Shown here: positions 11,988 to 18,725 of the stretch, piece by piece
Numbering within the stretch: position 1 is the stretch's first letter
Layout: each line of letters starts with the position of its first letter
DNA from: Dehalococcoidia bacterium
GTDB taxonomy: Bacteria > Chloroflexota > Dehalococcoidia > GIF9 > AB-539-J10
Direction: 5' to 3'
DNA length: 18,969 nucleotides
Assembly (NCBI GenBank): GCA_030606765.1
Contig: JAUWFX010000014.1
Location: 1 to 18,969 of the forward strand
Position numbers and translations under genes: made by a program
The notes under the pieces: generated by a model
Told to the model about the DNA's origin: nothing
The model's database searches: none
The model's input: only the letters and a program-made list of their open reading frames with translations

Positions 11988-14321
11988 ATGTCAAAAGCAA
12001 GGAAGCAATCCCTCAAATTAGCTTCTATTAGCGTCCGGGGCATTGTTCAAGGCGTCGGCTTCAGGCCTTTCGTCTATGGACTGGCTGTTAAACACAACCT
12101 CAAGGGGTGGGTTTACAACACTTCAGAAGATGTCAGGATTGAGGTAGAAGGTGAAGCAGAAGCTATTAAGCAGTTTGAGCGGGAGCTCGAGACAAAAGCC
12201 CCACCGTTGGCTCATATTGAGAACGTAACTATTGAGTATCACCCACCCCTCGGTTATAGAAACTTTGAAATTCGACAGAGCCAAACTCTGGAAGGGAAAT
12301 ACCAGCTTATCTCTCCAGATGTCGCTACCTGCCAGGCTTGCCTTGGTGAATTGCTGAATCCTGAGGACCGCCGCTACCGCTATCCCTTTACCAATTGCAC
12401 CAATTGCGGTCCACGCTTTACCATAATTGAGGATATGCCCTATGACCGCCCCCAAACAACCATGCGTTACTTCCAGATGTGCCCCCAGTGCCAGGCGGAA
12501 TATAATAATCCCCTGGACCGCCGCTTCCATGCTCAGCCCAACGCCTGCCCAAAATGCGGTCCTCAGGTTGAGCTGGTTGATAACCATGGCAATCTGGTAA
12601 CCGGGTCGAATCCAATAGCCGCTGCCAGTCAACTCCTTAAAGAAGGGAAAATCGTGGCCATTAAGGGCTTAGGGGGCTTTCTCCTGGCTTGCGATGCCAC
12701 GGATGACACTGCAGTTAAAACATTGCGGCAGAGGAAGAAGCGCCCCTCCAAGGCCCTTGCCATAATGGTTGCAACTGTCGAGGAAGCGAAAAGACATTGT
12801 TATGTCTCGTCAGAGGAGGAAAATTTACTTACCTCGCCTCAAAGCCCCATCGTGCTCATGAGGTGGCGGGAGAATTCATCTGTATCTCGGGAAGTAGCAC
12901 CAAATTTACCGTTCTTAGGGATTATGCTGCCCTATACACCGCTTCACCACATACTGCTCAGGGATACTGGCCTGCCTTTAGTAATGACCAGCGGCAATCT
13001 CAGTGAAGAGCCTATTGCCAGAGACAATGATGAAGCCTTAAGGAGGCTTTCCGGTATTGCCGATTACTTTTTAATCCATAATCGGGATATCTACTCCCGC
13101 TACGACGACAGTGTGACCATAGTAGAAAGGGGCACAAGCCAGCTTATAAGGCGGGCGCGTAGCTACGCTCCCTATCCCATCCACCTCTCATTTGAGGCCA
13201 AACAGGTGCTTGGTTGCGGCGCTGAAGAAAAAAATACCTTCTGCCTGACAAAAGATAACTATGCCTTCTTATCACAGCATATCGGCGATATGGAGAATAT
13301 GGAAACCCTGGAACATTTTGATAACACTATATCCCTGTATAAGAGACTTTTCCATATAGAGCCTGAAATCATTGCCCATGACCTCCACCCTGACTATCTG
13401 GCTACCAAATATGCCCGGGAGTTAGGCGAGTCCGGTATGAAGCTTATTCCTGTGCAGCACCACCATGCCCATATCGCCAGTTGTCTGGCCGATAATGGGC
13501 TGGAGTCCCCGGTTATAGGCGTTGCCTTCGATGGCACAGGGATGGGCGCCGACGGAAATATCTGGGGAGGGGAATTCCTGGTAGCCGACTACCATAATTT
13601 TCACCGTGCAGGACATCTGGAATACCTGCCTTTGCCCGGAGGAGGCGCAGCTATAAAAAAACCCCGCCGCACCGCCATCGGCTATATTCTCACTCTATTA
13701 GGGGAAGATGCTCTCAATGCTGTCATTGCGAGCGAAGCGAAGCAATCTCAACTAGCTTCTATGGGCCAAGTTACTCAAGTTGAGGTGGAGGTTATCAATC
13801 GCCAGATAGAGAGAAAGATAAATGCACCGCTTAGCTCAAGCATGGGACGCCTCTTTGATGCCATATCAGCCCTGTTAGGCATAAGGGGCGAAATAGATTA
13901 CGAAGGACAGGCAGCGATTGAACTGGAGATGGCTGCCTATGAAGAAGACCATGCCCATGTTCAGGAAAGCTACCCATACCGCATAGTGGAAGACGAGGGA
14001 ATAAGAATCGTGCGTCTGAGGGACCTGCTCTCAGCCGTGATAGAAGACTTACATCAGGGTATCTCAAAAGGGAGAATATCAGTCAAATTCCACAATACCG
14101 TAGCCCAAATGATAAACGAGATGTGTCACTTGATAGCCGATGAGACTGGCGTCAGCCAGGTAGCCTTAAGTGGCGGCGTATTCCAGAATCGTTTACTGTT
14201 GAGAAAGACAGTCAGTTTACTGGAAAGCAGCGGTTTCCAGGTTTTTACCCACAGGCAAGTACCCTGTAATGATGGTGGCATCTCCCTGGGGCAAGCAGTT
14301 ATTGCCAATTTCGCCGTCTAA
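11988..14321 (+). CDS. hypF: [NiFe]-hydrogenase maturation carbamoyltransferase HypF
   Basis: HypF uses carbamoyl phosphate and ATP to make a carbamoyl group and passes it to the C-terminal Cys of HypE, the first step toward the cyanide ligands of the hydrogenase iron. The 777-residue protein has all four family regions: acylphosphatase domain (VRGIVQGVGFRPFVYGLA, about 17-34), two zinc-finger blocks (CQACLGELL, NCTNCGPRF; CPQCQAEY, CPKCGPQ), a YrdC-like domain (GLGGFLLACDA, KRPSKALAIM, LVMTSGNLSEEPI) and a Kae1-like domain (VQHHHAHIASC; GVAFDGTGMG). Near residue 580 the sequence AVIASEAKQSQ is encoded by an inserted dispersed repeat (13721-13750), in frame and in a region that varies between family members. 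It follows the oxidoreductase by 38 nt; hypE and hypD lie 3 kb further on, on the opposite strand. Confidence 0.97.
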   Translation: MSKARKQSLKLASISVRGIVQGVGFRPFVYGLAVKHNLKGWVYNTSEDVRIEVEGEAEAIKQFERELETKAPPLAHIENVTIEYHPPLGYRNFEIRQSQTLEGKYQLISPDVATCQACLGELLNPEDRRYRYPFTNCTNCGPRFTIIEDMPYDRPQTTMRYFQMCPQCQAEYNNPLDRRFHAQPNACPKCGPQVELVDNHGNLVTGSNPIAAASQLLKEGKIVAIKGLGGFLLACDATDDTAVKTLRQRKKRPSKALAIMVATVEEAKRHCYVSSEEENLLTSPQSPIVLMRWRENSSVSREVAPNLPFLGIMLPYTPLHHILLRDTGLPLVMTSGNLSEEPIARDNDEALRRLSGIADYFLIHNRDIYSRYDDSVTIVERGTSQLIRRARSYAPYPIHLSFEAKQVLGCGAEEKNTFCLTKDNYAFLSQHIGDMENMETLEHFDNTISLYKRLFHIEPEIIAHDLHPDYLATKYARELGESGMKLIPVQHHHAHIASCLADNGLESPVIGVAFDGTGMGADGNIWGGEFLVADYHNFHRAGHLEYLPLPGGGAAIKKPRRTAIGYILTLLGEDALNAVIASEAKQSQLASMGQVTQVEVEVINRQIERKINAPLSSSMGRLFDAISALLGIRGEIDYEGQAAIELEMAAYEEDHAHVQESYPYRIVEDEGIRIVRLRDLLSAVIEDLHQGISKGRISVKFHNTVAQMINEMCHLIADETGVSQVALSGGVFQNRLLLRKTVSLLESSGFQVFTHRQVPCNDGGISLGQAVIANFAV
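13721..13750. repeat. CATTGCGAG-family repeat inside hypF, copy 3
   Basis: The compact form TGTCATTGCGAG, then CGAAGCGAAGCAATCTCA, lies within the hypF coding region. At 30 nt it preserves the reading frame and adds about ten residues (VIASEAKQSQ). It is in the same orientation as copies 1 and 4. Confidence 0.85.
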
Positions 14322-14337
14322 AGAGTTGCTTCCCCAT

Positions 14338-14380
14338 CTGTCATTGCGAGTCTCGGTTTATCGGGACGAAGCAATCTCGT
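14338..14380. repeat. CATTGCGAG-family repeat after hypF, copy 4
   Basis: The segment starts CTGTCATTGCGAG and ends GACGAAGCAATCTCG, with an imperfect internal palindrome around GTCTCGGTTTATCGGGAC. It lies between the convergent hypF and GLUG-repeat genes in an 81-nt gap. It could fold into a hairpin and end transcription, but no T tract follows. Confidence 0.75.
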
Positions 14381-14402
14381 TGTGAAAAGAGTTGGCCCCT
14401 TC

Positions 14403-15470
14403 TTACGACTGCCAGCTCAGGAAGGGATAGGTCACGTCGTCAACAATATTCCAGGTGTAGGCGGGGTTGCGCGTGTCAGGATTGGTGACTGCGATTACGT
14501 TCCAGACTGCCCCTAAGAACGTGGCGATGTCCTGCATTTCCGCCGTGGTCTTGCCTGTCCCGCCATCCGAAGTAGCTTGTCCGCTGGTTTCAGTGTCCCA
14601 GAAGGAATTGCTCACAGCGCCCGGATTAGCTCCCACTAAACCGCCAACACTTGAATCGCTAGTGACGCTGCCGGTGGAATAGGAGTTGCTCACAGTGCCA
14701 GTATTTTCTCCCACCATGCCGCCAACATTCACCTCACCAGTCACGCTGCCAGTGGAATAGGAGTTGCTCACAGTGCCAGAAGTTGCTCCCACCAGACCGC
14801 CGACACTGTAACGGCCAGTGACGCTGCCGGTGGAATAGGAATTGCTCACAGGGGCGTCTTCATTCCATCCCACCAGGCCACCAACACGCTCATCGCCAGT
14901 GATGCTGCTTGTGGAATAGGAGTTGCTCACAGTGCCCAAATTCACTCCCACCAGACCGCCAACCCACCCGACGCCGTTCACGCTGCCGGTGGAATAAGAG
15001 TTGCTTACAGTGCCCTCATTATCTCCCACCAGACCGCCAACACCGCCATAGCAAGTCACGTCGGCGTTCACCACGCCGATATTCTGGACGACTCCTCCCT
15101 CACCAACAACGCCAAAAAGCCCCACATACATTTCATCAGGGTGGTTGCTAAAGAGGTCACGTATCTCGTGTCCTTGCCCGTCGAAAGTCCCGGCGAACAG
15201 GTTATCAGAAGTTCCAATCGGCTGCCAGCCCTTTCCCTGATTGGCTGTCGGGCTCGCCAGCTCCTCGTAACCGGCAGTAGTGGAATCGAGGTCGTTCATC
15301 AGAAGATGACTGCCGCCCAGGTTGTCTCTGATGGCATCCAAATCATACCAAGTCCGTATTTCTAGGTTCTGGGAAGAAGGAGAAAGACAGCCTTCCATCC
15401 CGGCAATTAAGGCTACCATAATCAAAAGGATGCTAAGTCTTTTCACGTAACAGTTTAGTTTTTCCAACAT
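14403..15470 (-). CDS. GLUG-repeat putative lipoprotein
   Basis: The 355-residue protein begins with a basic stretch and a hydrophobic helix (RLSILLIMVALIAGMEGC); Cys28 is a likely but imperfect lipobox cysteine. Residues about 38-140 form a beta-rich entry domain (LEIRTWYDLDAIRDNLGGSH, then AGTFDGQGHEIRDL). Residues 145-300 are six GLUG repeats of 26-27 residues, consensus GGLVGxNxGTVSNSYSTGSVTG. The C-terminal cap (TTAEMQDIATFLGAVWN to TYPFLSW) is usual for GLUG proteins. GLUG repeats build beta-solenoids found in bacterial surface and adhesin-like proteins, so a role in attachment or substrate contact is plausible but unproven. It stands alone, convergent to hypF, with its own promoter. 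Confidence 0.88.
   Translation of the reverse strand: MLEKLNCYVKRLSILLIMVALIAGMEGCLSPSSQNLEIRTWYDLDAIRDNLGGSHLLMNDLDSTTAGYEELASPTANQGKGWQPIGTSDNLFAGTFDGQGHEIRDLFSNHPDEMYVGLFGVVGEGGVVQNIGVVNADVTCYGGVGGLVGDNEGTVSNSYSTGSVNGVGWVGGLVGVNLGTVSNSYSTSSITGDERVGGLVGWNEDAPVSNSYSTGSVTGRYSVGGLVGATSGTVSNSYSTGSVTGEVNVGGMVGENTGTVSNSYSTGSVTSDSSVGGLVGANPGAVSNSFWDTETSGQATSDGGTGKTTAEMQDIATFLGAVWNVIAVTNPDTRNPAYTWNIVDDVTYPFLSWQS
14571..15038 (-). repeat. Tandem 78-bp GLUG coding repeats (six units)
   Basis: Six adjacent units of about 78 bp are highly similar at DNA level, sharing blocks such as GGAATAGGAGTTGCTCACAG and ACGCTGCC(A/G)GTGG on the plus strand. Unit 3 is one codon longer. Unit 6 diverges into the C-terminal cap. 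Near identity indicates recent duplication and possible copy-number change. Confidence 0.85.
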
Positions 15471-15487
15471 CTCTAGCTTATAATATT

Positions 15488-15514
15488 ATTATAGCACATC
15501 CTCCGCACTGTTAA
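15488..15514 (-). promoter_or_regulatory. Predicted promoter of the GLUG-repeat gene
   Basis: On the minus strand TTAACA (15509-15514) and TATAAT (15488-15493) are 15 nt apart, a perfect -10 with short spacing. The -10 ends 17 nt before the ATG, so the leader would be about 10 nt. Confidence 0.45.
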
Positions 15515-15523
15515 GGGATCGAT

Positions 15524-15539
15524 TTGGCGTGTGCGCCAA
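15524..15539. terminator. Possible hairpin downstream of the NUDIX gene
   Basis: A perfect 6-bp stem TTGGCG, loop TGTG, CGCCAA lies 26 nt beyond the stop of the NUDIX gene and just upstream of the GLUG promoter. No T tract follows on either strand, so it may be a weak terminator or an operator palindrome rather than a classical terminator. Confidence 0.3.
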
Positions 15540-15564
15540 TTGGGATATCACCTCACAGATGAGC

Positions 15565-16104
15565 CTACTTCACTGGCCGTATAAAGAGGAACATGAGCAG
15601 GGCAGCGATGCTTTTGGCATCGCAAATTGCGCCTGAAGCGATAAGTCGAGGTATCTCATCCAGGGAAACGCGGACTAGCTCGATGTCTTCAGTATCCTCA
15701 GCCACGAGACGAGCGGGCACAAGGTCGGTAGCCAAAAAGCAATGGAGGTACTCCGTGCCATAGCCTGGGGTGGCATAAAAACCCCCCAATTTGTCTATTT
15801 TCTGGGGGAAGTAGCCAATTTCCTCCTGTAATTCGCGGCGTACAGAGTCAATGGGCTCTTCACCAGGGTCAATGCCACCAGCAGGTATTTCCAGAAGAAA
15901 CCTGTCCACTGGATGGCGGAATTGGCGAACCAGAAAGACATTATCTTGTTCATCCAGGGCCACTACAGCTATACAATCGCAGTGCTCCACCACCTCTCTG
16001 GTGGTTTTTCTGCCGCTAGCTTTCTCCACGGTGTCCACGCGTATATTTACCGCGCGTCCCTGATAAATCTGTTGGGTAGCTAGCTTCTTTTCCGGCTTCA
16101 CCAT
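15565..16104 (-). CDS. NUDIX hydrolase, ADP-ribose pyrophosphatase-like
   Basis: The 179-residue protein has a complete Nudix box at residues 76-98 (GGIDPGEEPIDSV, then RRELQEEIGY), which binds the Mg2+ used to cleave X-linked nucleoside diphosphates. The preceding VRQFRHPVDRFLLEIPAG and the following GFYATPGYGTEYLHCFLATDL are typical of the ADP-ribose pyrophosphatase subgroup. The likely reaction is ADP-ribose to AMP and ribose 5-phosphate, which fits its place downstream of NAD kinase in a group touching NAD metabolism. The gene starts at ATG 16104, 50 nt after the acetyltransferase stop, with a weak Shine-Dalgarno. It is the last gene of the minus-strand group. Confidence 0.92.
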   Translation of the reverse strand: MVKPEKKLATQQIYQGRAVNIRVDTVEKASGRKTTREVVEHCDCIAVVALDEQDNVFLVRQFRHPVDRFLLEIPAGGIDPGEEPIDSVRRELQEEIGYFPQKIDKLGGFYATPGYGTEYLHCFLATDLVPARLVAEDTEDIELVRVSLDEIPRLIASGAICDAKSIAALLMFLFIRPVK

Positions 16105-16124
16105 ACTCTTGCTACTTAGCTAAA

Positions 16125-16152
16125 ATTGCATCGCTTTGCTTGCAGATGACAG
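16125..16152. repeat. Diverged CATTGCGAG-family repeat, copy 5 (inverted)
   Basis: On the minus strand this reads CTGTCATCTGCAAGC, then AAAGCGATGCAAT. Aligned with the hypF copy it differs by one inserted base and three substitutions. It fills most of the 50-nt gap between the acetyltransferase and NUDIX genes. It is the only copy here in the opposite orientation and looks old. Confidence 0.55.
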
Positions 16153-16154
16153 CT

Positions 16155-16619
16155 TCAAAGGTGGCGAATGAGAGCTACCTCATCGCAGTCGGGAAACTTG
16201 GGACAGCGATAGCATTCTGCCCATACCTTGTGGGGTAATGCTGTCTTATCAATCAGTTGGAAGCCATGTTTTTCAAAAAAAGCCGGCTTACGAACGAGAC
16301 AAAAAACCCTGGGTATGCCTAATTCCTTAGCCTCTTCAAGGCAGGCTTGGGCAAGCAAAGAGCCAATCCTTTGGTTTTGTTCCTTTTCATCGACAGCCAG
16401 AGACCTGATTTCAGCTAAATCAACCCAGTTAACGTGCAATGCCACACAAGCGGTAACCTGACTTCCTTTCCTGACTACGAAGTAATCTCTAATATCCTCA
16501 TATATCTCAGATAAGGCACGAGGCAACATCTCCCCCTTGTCAGCAAAGTGATTGATCATCTGGTGTATGGAGGTAGCATCGCTCACCCTTGCCCTGTCAA
16601 CCTTTATATCAGCTTTCAT
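16155..16619 (-). CDS. GNAT N-acetyltransferase, amino-acid (ArgA-like) type
   Basis: The 154-residue single-domain GNAT enzyme transfers acetyl from acetyl-CoA to an amine. The acetyl-CoA loop is at about residues 76-90 (VDEKEQNQRIGSLLAQA), followed by AKELGIPRVFCLVRKPAFFEKHGF, the usual last strands of the fold. The C-terminal segment HKVWAECYRCPKFPDCDEVAL, with three Cys, matches the subgroup annotated as stand-alone N-acetylglutamate synthase-like enzymes, so a role in arginine biosynthesis is possible. The ATG is preceded by GGAGG 8 nt upstream and overlaps the last 11 nt of the NAD kinase gene, so the two are likely translated together. No other arginine gene is in the window, and another small-molecule substrate remains possible. 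Confidence 0.85.
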   Translation of the reverse strand: MKADIKVDRARVSDATSIHQMINHFADKGEMLPRALSEIYEDIRDYFVVRKGSQVTACVALHVNWVDLAEIRSLAVDEKEQNQRIGSLLAQACLEEAKELGIPRVFCLVRKPAFFEKHGFQLIDKTALPHKVWAECYRCPKFPDCDEVALIRHL

Positions 16620-17430
16620 TTCTTCTTCCTCCCAGTTTTTGCCACAGCGAACTATAAAAATAGGTTGGCTCGTGAATTCTTAAAAAGCGAGCCATGTGAG
16701 GGCTGAGCTTCACTCTGATATTTTGCCCGTCTGATAATGGCAATTCAACTTGTCCGTCAATGCTAAGCAGGACCTTTTCTCTGTGGGCAACCTTCAAATC
16801 AACTATGCTCTGCGGAGGCAGTACCAGGGCATGACTCAATCCCAGGTGGCAGGATATTGGTTTGAGGACGATTTCTTTGGATTGAGGAGGAAGAATTGGT
16901 CCGCCAGATGCCAGGGAATAGCTGGTGCTACCGGTAGCGGTGGCCACAATTACGCCATCAGCCCGGTAAGTGGTTATCGCTGCGCCATCAATTTTTGCTT
17001 CTATGTTAACCAGGCGCACTGCAACACTTCGTAGCACGACATCATTCAAAGCATGAAAGCTTTTGTCTTCAACCTGAGCCTCGAGCATGGCCCTTTCCTC
17101 AATCCAGCCTTTCCCCTTGAGCAAATCGGGCAAATTAGACAAAACCTCATCGCCATCTATCTCTGTGATAAATCCCAGCCTGCCCAGGTTTATACCTAAA
17201 ATGGGCACCGACAGGGGAGCTACGATTCGAGCAACGTGGAGGATAGTGCCATCTCCACCAATGCTGAGAATTAACTCCGTGCCTGCCACCTGGGGTTTAG
17301 CTTTATCCTCGTCCTGAGTCGAGCATCGCCAGGAAGAGACTCCCCGAGACGATAGAAATTCTTCCAGTTTCTCAGCTAAGTCTCGGGCTTTCTCCCGTAG
17401 AGGGTGATACAGAATACCAATACGCTTCAC
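16609..17430 (-). CDS. nadK: NAD kinase
   Basis: NAD kinase phosphorylates NAD+ to NADP+ in the cytoplasm. The 273-residue protein has the diagnostic GGDG motif at residues 58-61 (ELILSIGGDGTILHVAR), the NDVVLR motif at about 125, and the conserved TATGSTSYSLASGGPI nucleotide-binding stretch, then SHALVLPP. Length and order match bacterial enzymes. The start is GTG at 17430 (MKRIGILYHP), the usual family N-terminus. It begins 45 nt after hypE and ends overlapping the acetyltransferase start by 11 nt. Its placement next to hyp genes probably reflects transcription grouping rather than a direct role in hydrogenase assembly. Confidence 0.96.
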   Translation of the reverse strand: MKRIGILYHPLREKARDLAEKLEEFLSSRGVSSWRCSTQDEDKAKPQVAGTELILSIGGDGTILHVARIVAPLSVPILGINLGRLGFITEIDGDEVLSNLPDLLKGKGWIEERAMLEAQVEDKSFHALNDVVLRSVAVRLVNIEAKIDGAAITTYRADGVIVATATGSTSYSLASGGPILPPQSKEIVLKPISCHLGLSHALVLPPQSIVDLKVAHREKVLLSIDGQVELPLSDGQNIRVKLSPHMARFLRIHEPTYFYSSLWQKLGGRRNES

Positions 17431-17475
17431 AGGTGAACGAAGTGTAGCACTGGTAAATTCTGGCTGTCAAACTAT

Positions 17476-18480
17476 CTAACATATCCGTGGTAGCAATTCC
17501 CCGGAGAGCATATCAATGATTCGGGAGGGGCCGAGCTTTGTTTTCATTACCACCTTCGCCGGGTGCTCCTTGGTTACCTCGCCGATGATAGCAGCATCTC
17601 TACCATAGCTATTTTTTCTCATTCGGGCAAGAATCTTATCGGCATCGGCGGGGTCAACTACAGCTACAACCTTGCCTTCATTGGCCACATAAATGGGGTC
17701 CAGGCCCAGAAGTTCGCAGGCAGCTTTGACTTCTTCCTTCACTGGTATCTGAGCCTCTTTTACCACAATGCCCGCATTCGATTGCCGGGCTAATTCGTTG
17801 AGCGTGGTTGCCAGCCCTCCTCTGGTTGGGTCGCGGAGGCAATGAATACTGGACGAGACCTCCAGCATCTGAGACACCAATTTATTCAATGGAGCACAGT
17901 CGCTTTCCAGAGTCATGGAAAACCTTAATCCTTCACGCTGACTCATTACAGCTATTCCGTGGTCGCCAATGGTGCCACTCAGCAGAACCTTATCCCCAGC
18001 TCTGGCGTTAGCTCCTGAGATATCAACTCGTGGAGAGATTATCCCTACTCCCGAGGTGGTGATGAATAATTTATCAGCTTGTCCTCGATTTACTACCTTG
18101 GTATCCCCAGCGATTATACTTACCTCGGCTTCTTCAGTAGCTTTCTTTATTGATTGCACTATCCGCTCAAGCTCACTTAAGAGGAAGCCTTCTTCTATGA
18201 TTGCCGAGAGACTCAAATATAAGGGCTTGGCTCCATTCATAGCTAAGTCGTTCACCGTGCCACAAACGGCTAGCTTGCCTATATCGCCGCCAGGGAAAAA
18301 GATGGGGTTTACCACATAGCTATCGGTGGTGAAAGCCAGGCGCCCACTGGCTTCGAAAATAGCTGAGTCATCTAATTTATTCAATGCCGGATTAGCCAGG
18401 AAGGGAAGGAATTTTTTCTCCACCAGTTCATGGCTCAACTTGCCGCCACTACCATGTGCTAAAAGAATGCTATCATCCAT
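17476..18480 (-). CDS. hypE: [NiFe]-hydrogenase maturation protein HypE
   Basis: HypE takes the carbamoyl group from HypF on its C-terminal cysteine and dehydrates it with ATP to a thiocyanate, the cyanide donor for the hydrogenase iron. The 334-residue protein starts MDDSILLAHGSGGKLSHEL and has the PurM/AIR-synthase-type ATP domains: KLDDSAIFEA, LAFTTDSYVVNPIFFPGGD, VCGTVNDLAMNGAKPLYLS, IIAGDTKVV and LRDPTRGGLATTLNELA. The essential C-terminus is intact: LLPRIC, ending exactly in Cys334. It lies 245 nt downstream of hypD on the same strand; that gap contains a large palindromic element. hypF, encoding its partner, is in the same window on the opposite strand. Confidence 0.97.
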   Translation of the reverse strand: MDDSILLAHGSGGKLSHELVEKKFLPFLANPALNKLDDSAIFEASGRLAFTTDSYVVNPIFFPGGDIGKLAVCGTVNDLAMNGAKPLYLSLSAIIEEGFLLSELERIVQSIKKATEEAEVSIIAGDTKVVNRGQADKLFITTSGVGIISPRVDISGANARAGDKVLLSGTIGDHGIAVMSQREGLRFSMTLESDCAPLNKLVSQMLEVSSSIHCLRDPTRGGLATTLNELARQSNAGIVVKEAQIPVKEEVKAACELLGLDPIYVANEGKVVAVVDPADADKILARMRKNSYGRDAAIIGEVTKEHPAKVVMKTKLGPSRIIDMLSGELLPRIC

Positions 18481-18541
18481 AAGCCCGCTCGTAATAGTTT
18501 AGTTTCTCTGTAAGTTCCGTCTTAAAATTAGAGGTCTCTCC

Positions 18542-18680
18542 TTCATAACTCCCCTTGCCCCTCTTATCTTAAGAGGGGCATTCTTAGCTCTTAACATAGA
18601 TATTATCTCCGTATCCCCCTTAAGACAAGGATTCTCTCCTTATCCCCCTTACCTTAAGGGGGATAAAAGGGGGTTATGAA
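18542..18680. repeat. Long inverted-repeat element between hypD and hypE
   Basis: The 139-bp element begins TTCATAACTCCCCTT and ends AAAAGGGGGTTATGAA, nearly perfect inverted ends. Each end holds its own hairpin: GCCCCTCTTATCTTAAGAGGGGC (18558-18579 region) and ATCCCCCTTACC, then TTAAGGGGGAT (18642-18664). A third CCCCCTTAAG block lies in the middle. It encodes nothing. It fills more than half of the 245-nt hypD-hypE gap and resembles a small non-autonomous mobile element; its hairpins may reduce read-through into hypE. Confidence 0.75.
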
Positions 18681-18725
18681 TGTTTCTCAACCTCCTCTTC
18701 AATTTAAGCCTGCTCTATATCTACC

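Noticed and set aside
13721..13750. Repeat insertion as a disabling mutation of hypF
   Set aside because: The insertion keeps the frame, and all downstream motifs through the C-terminus are intact, so the gene is not a pseudogene on this evidence.
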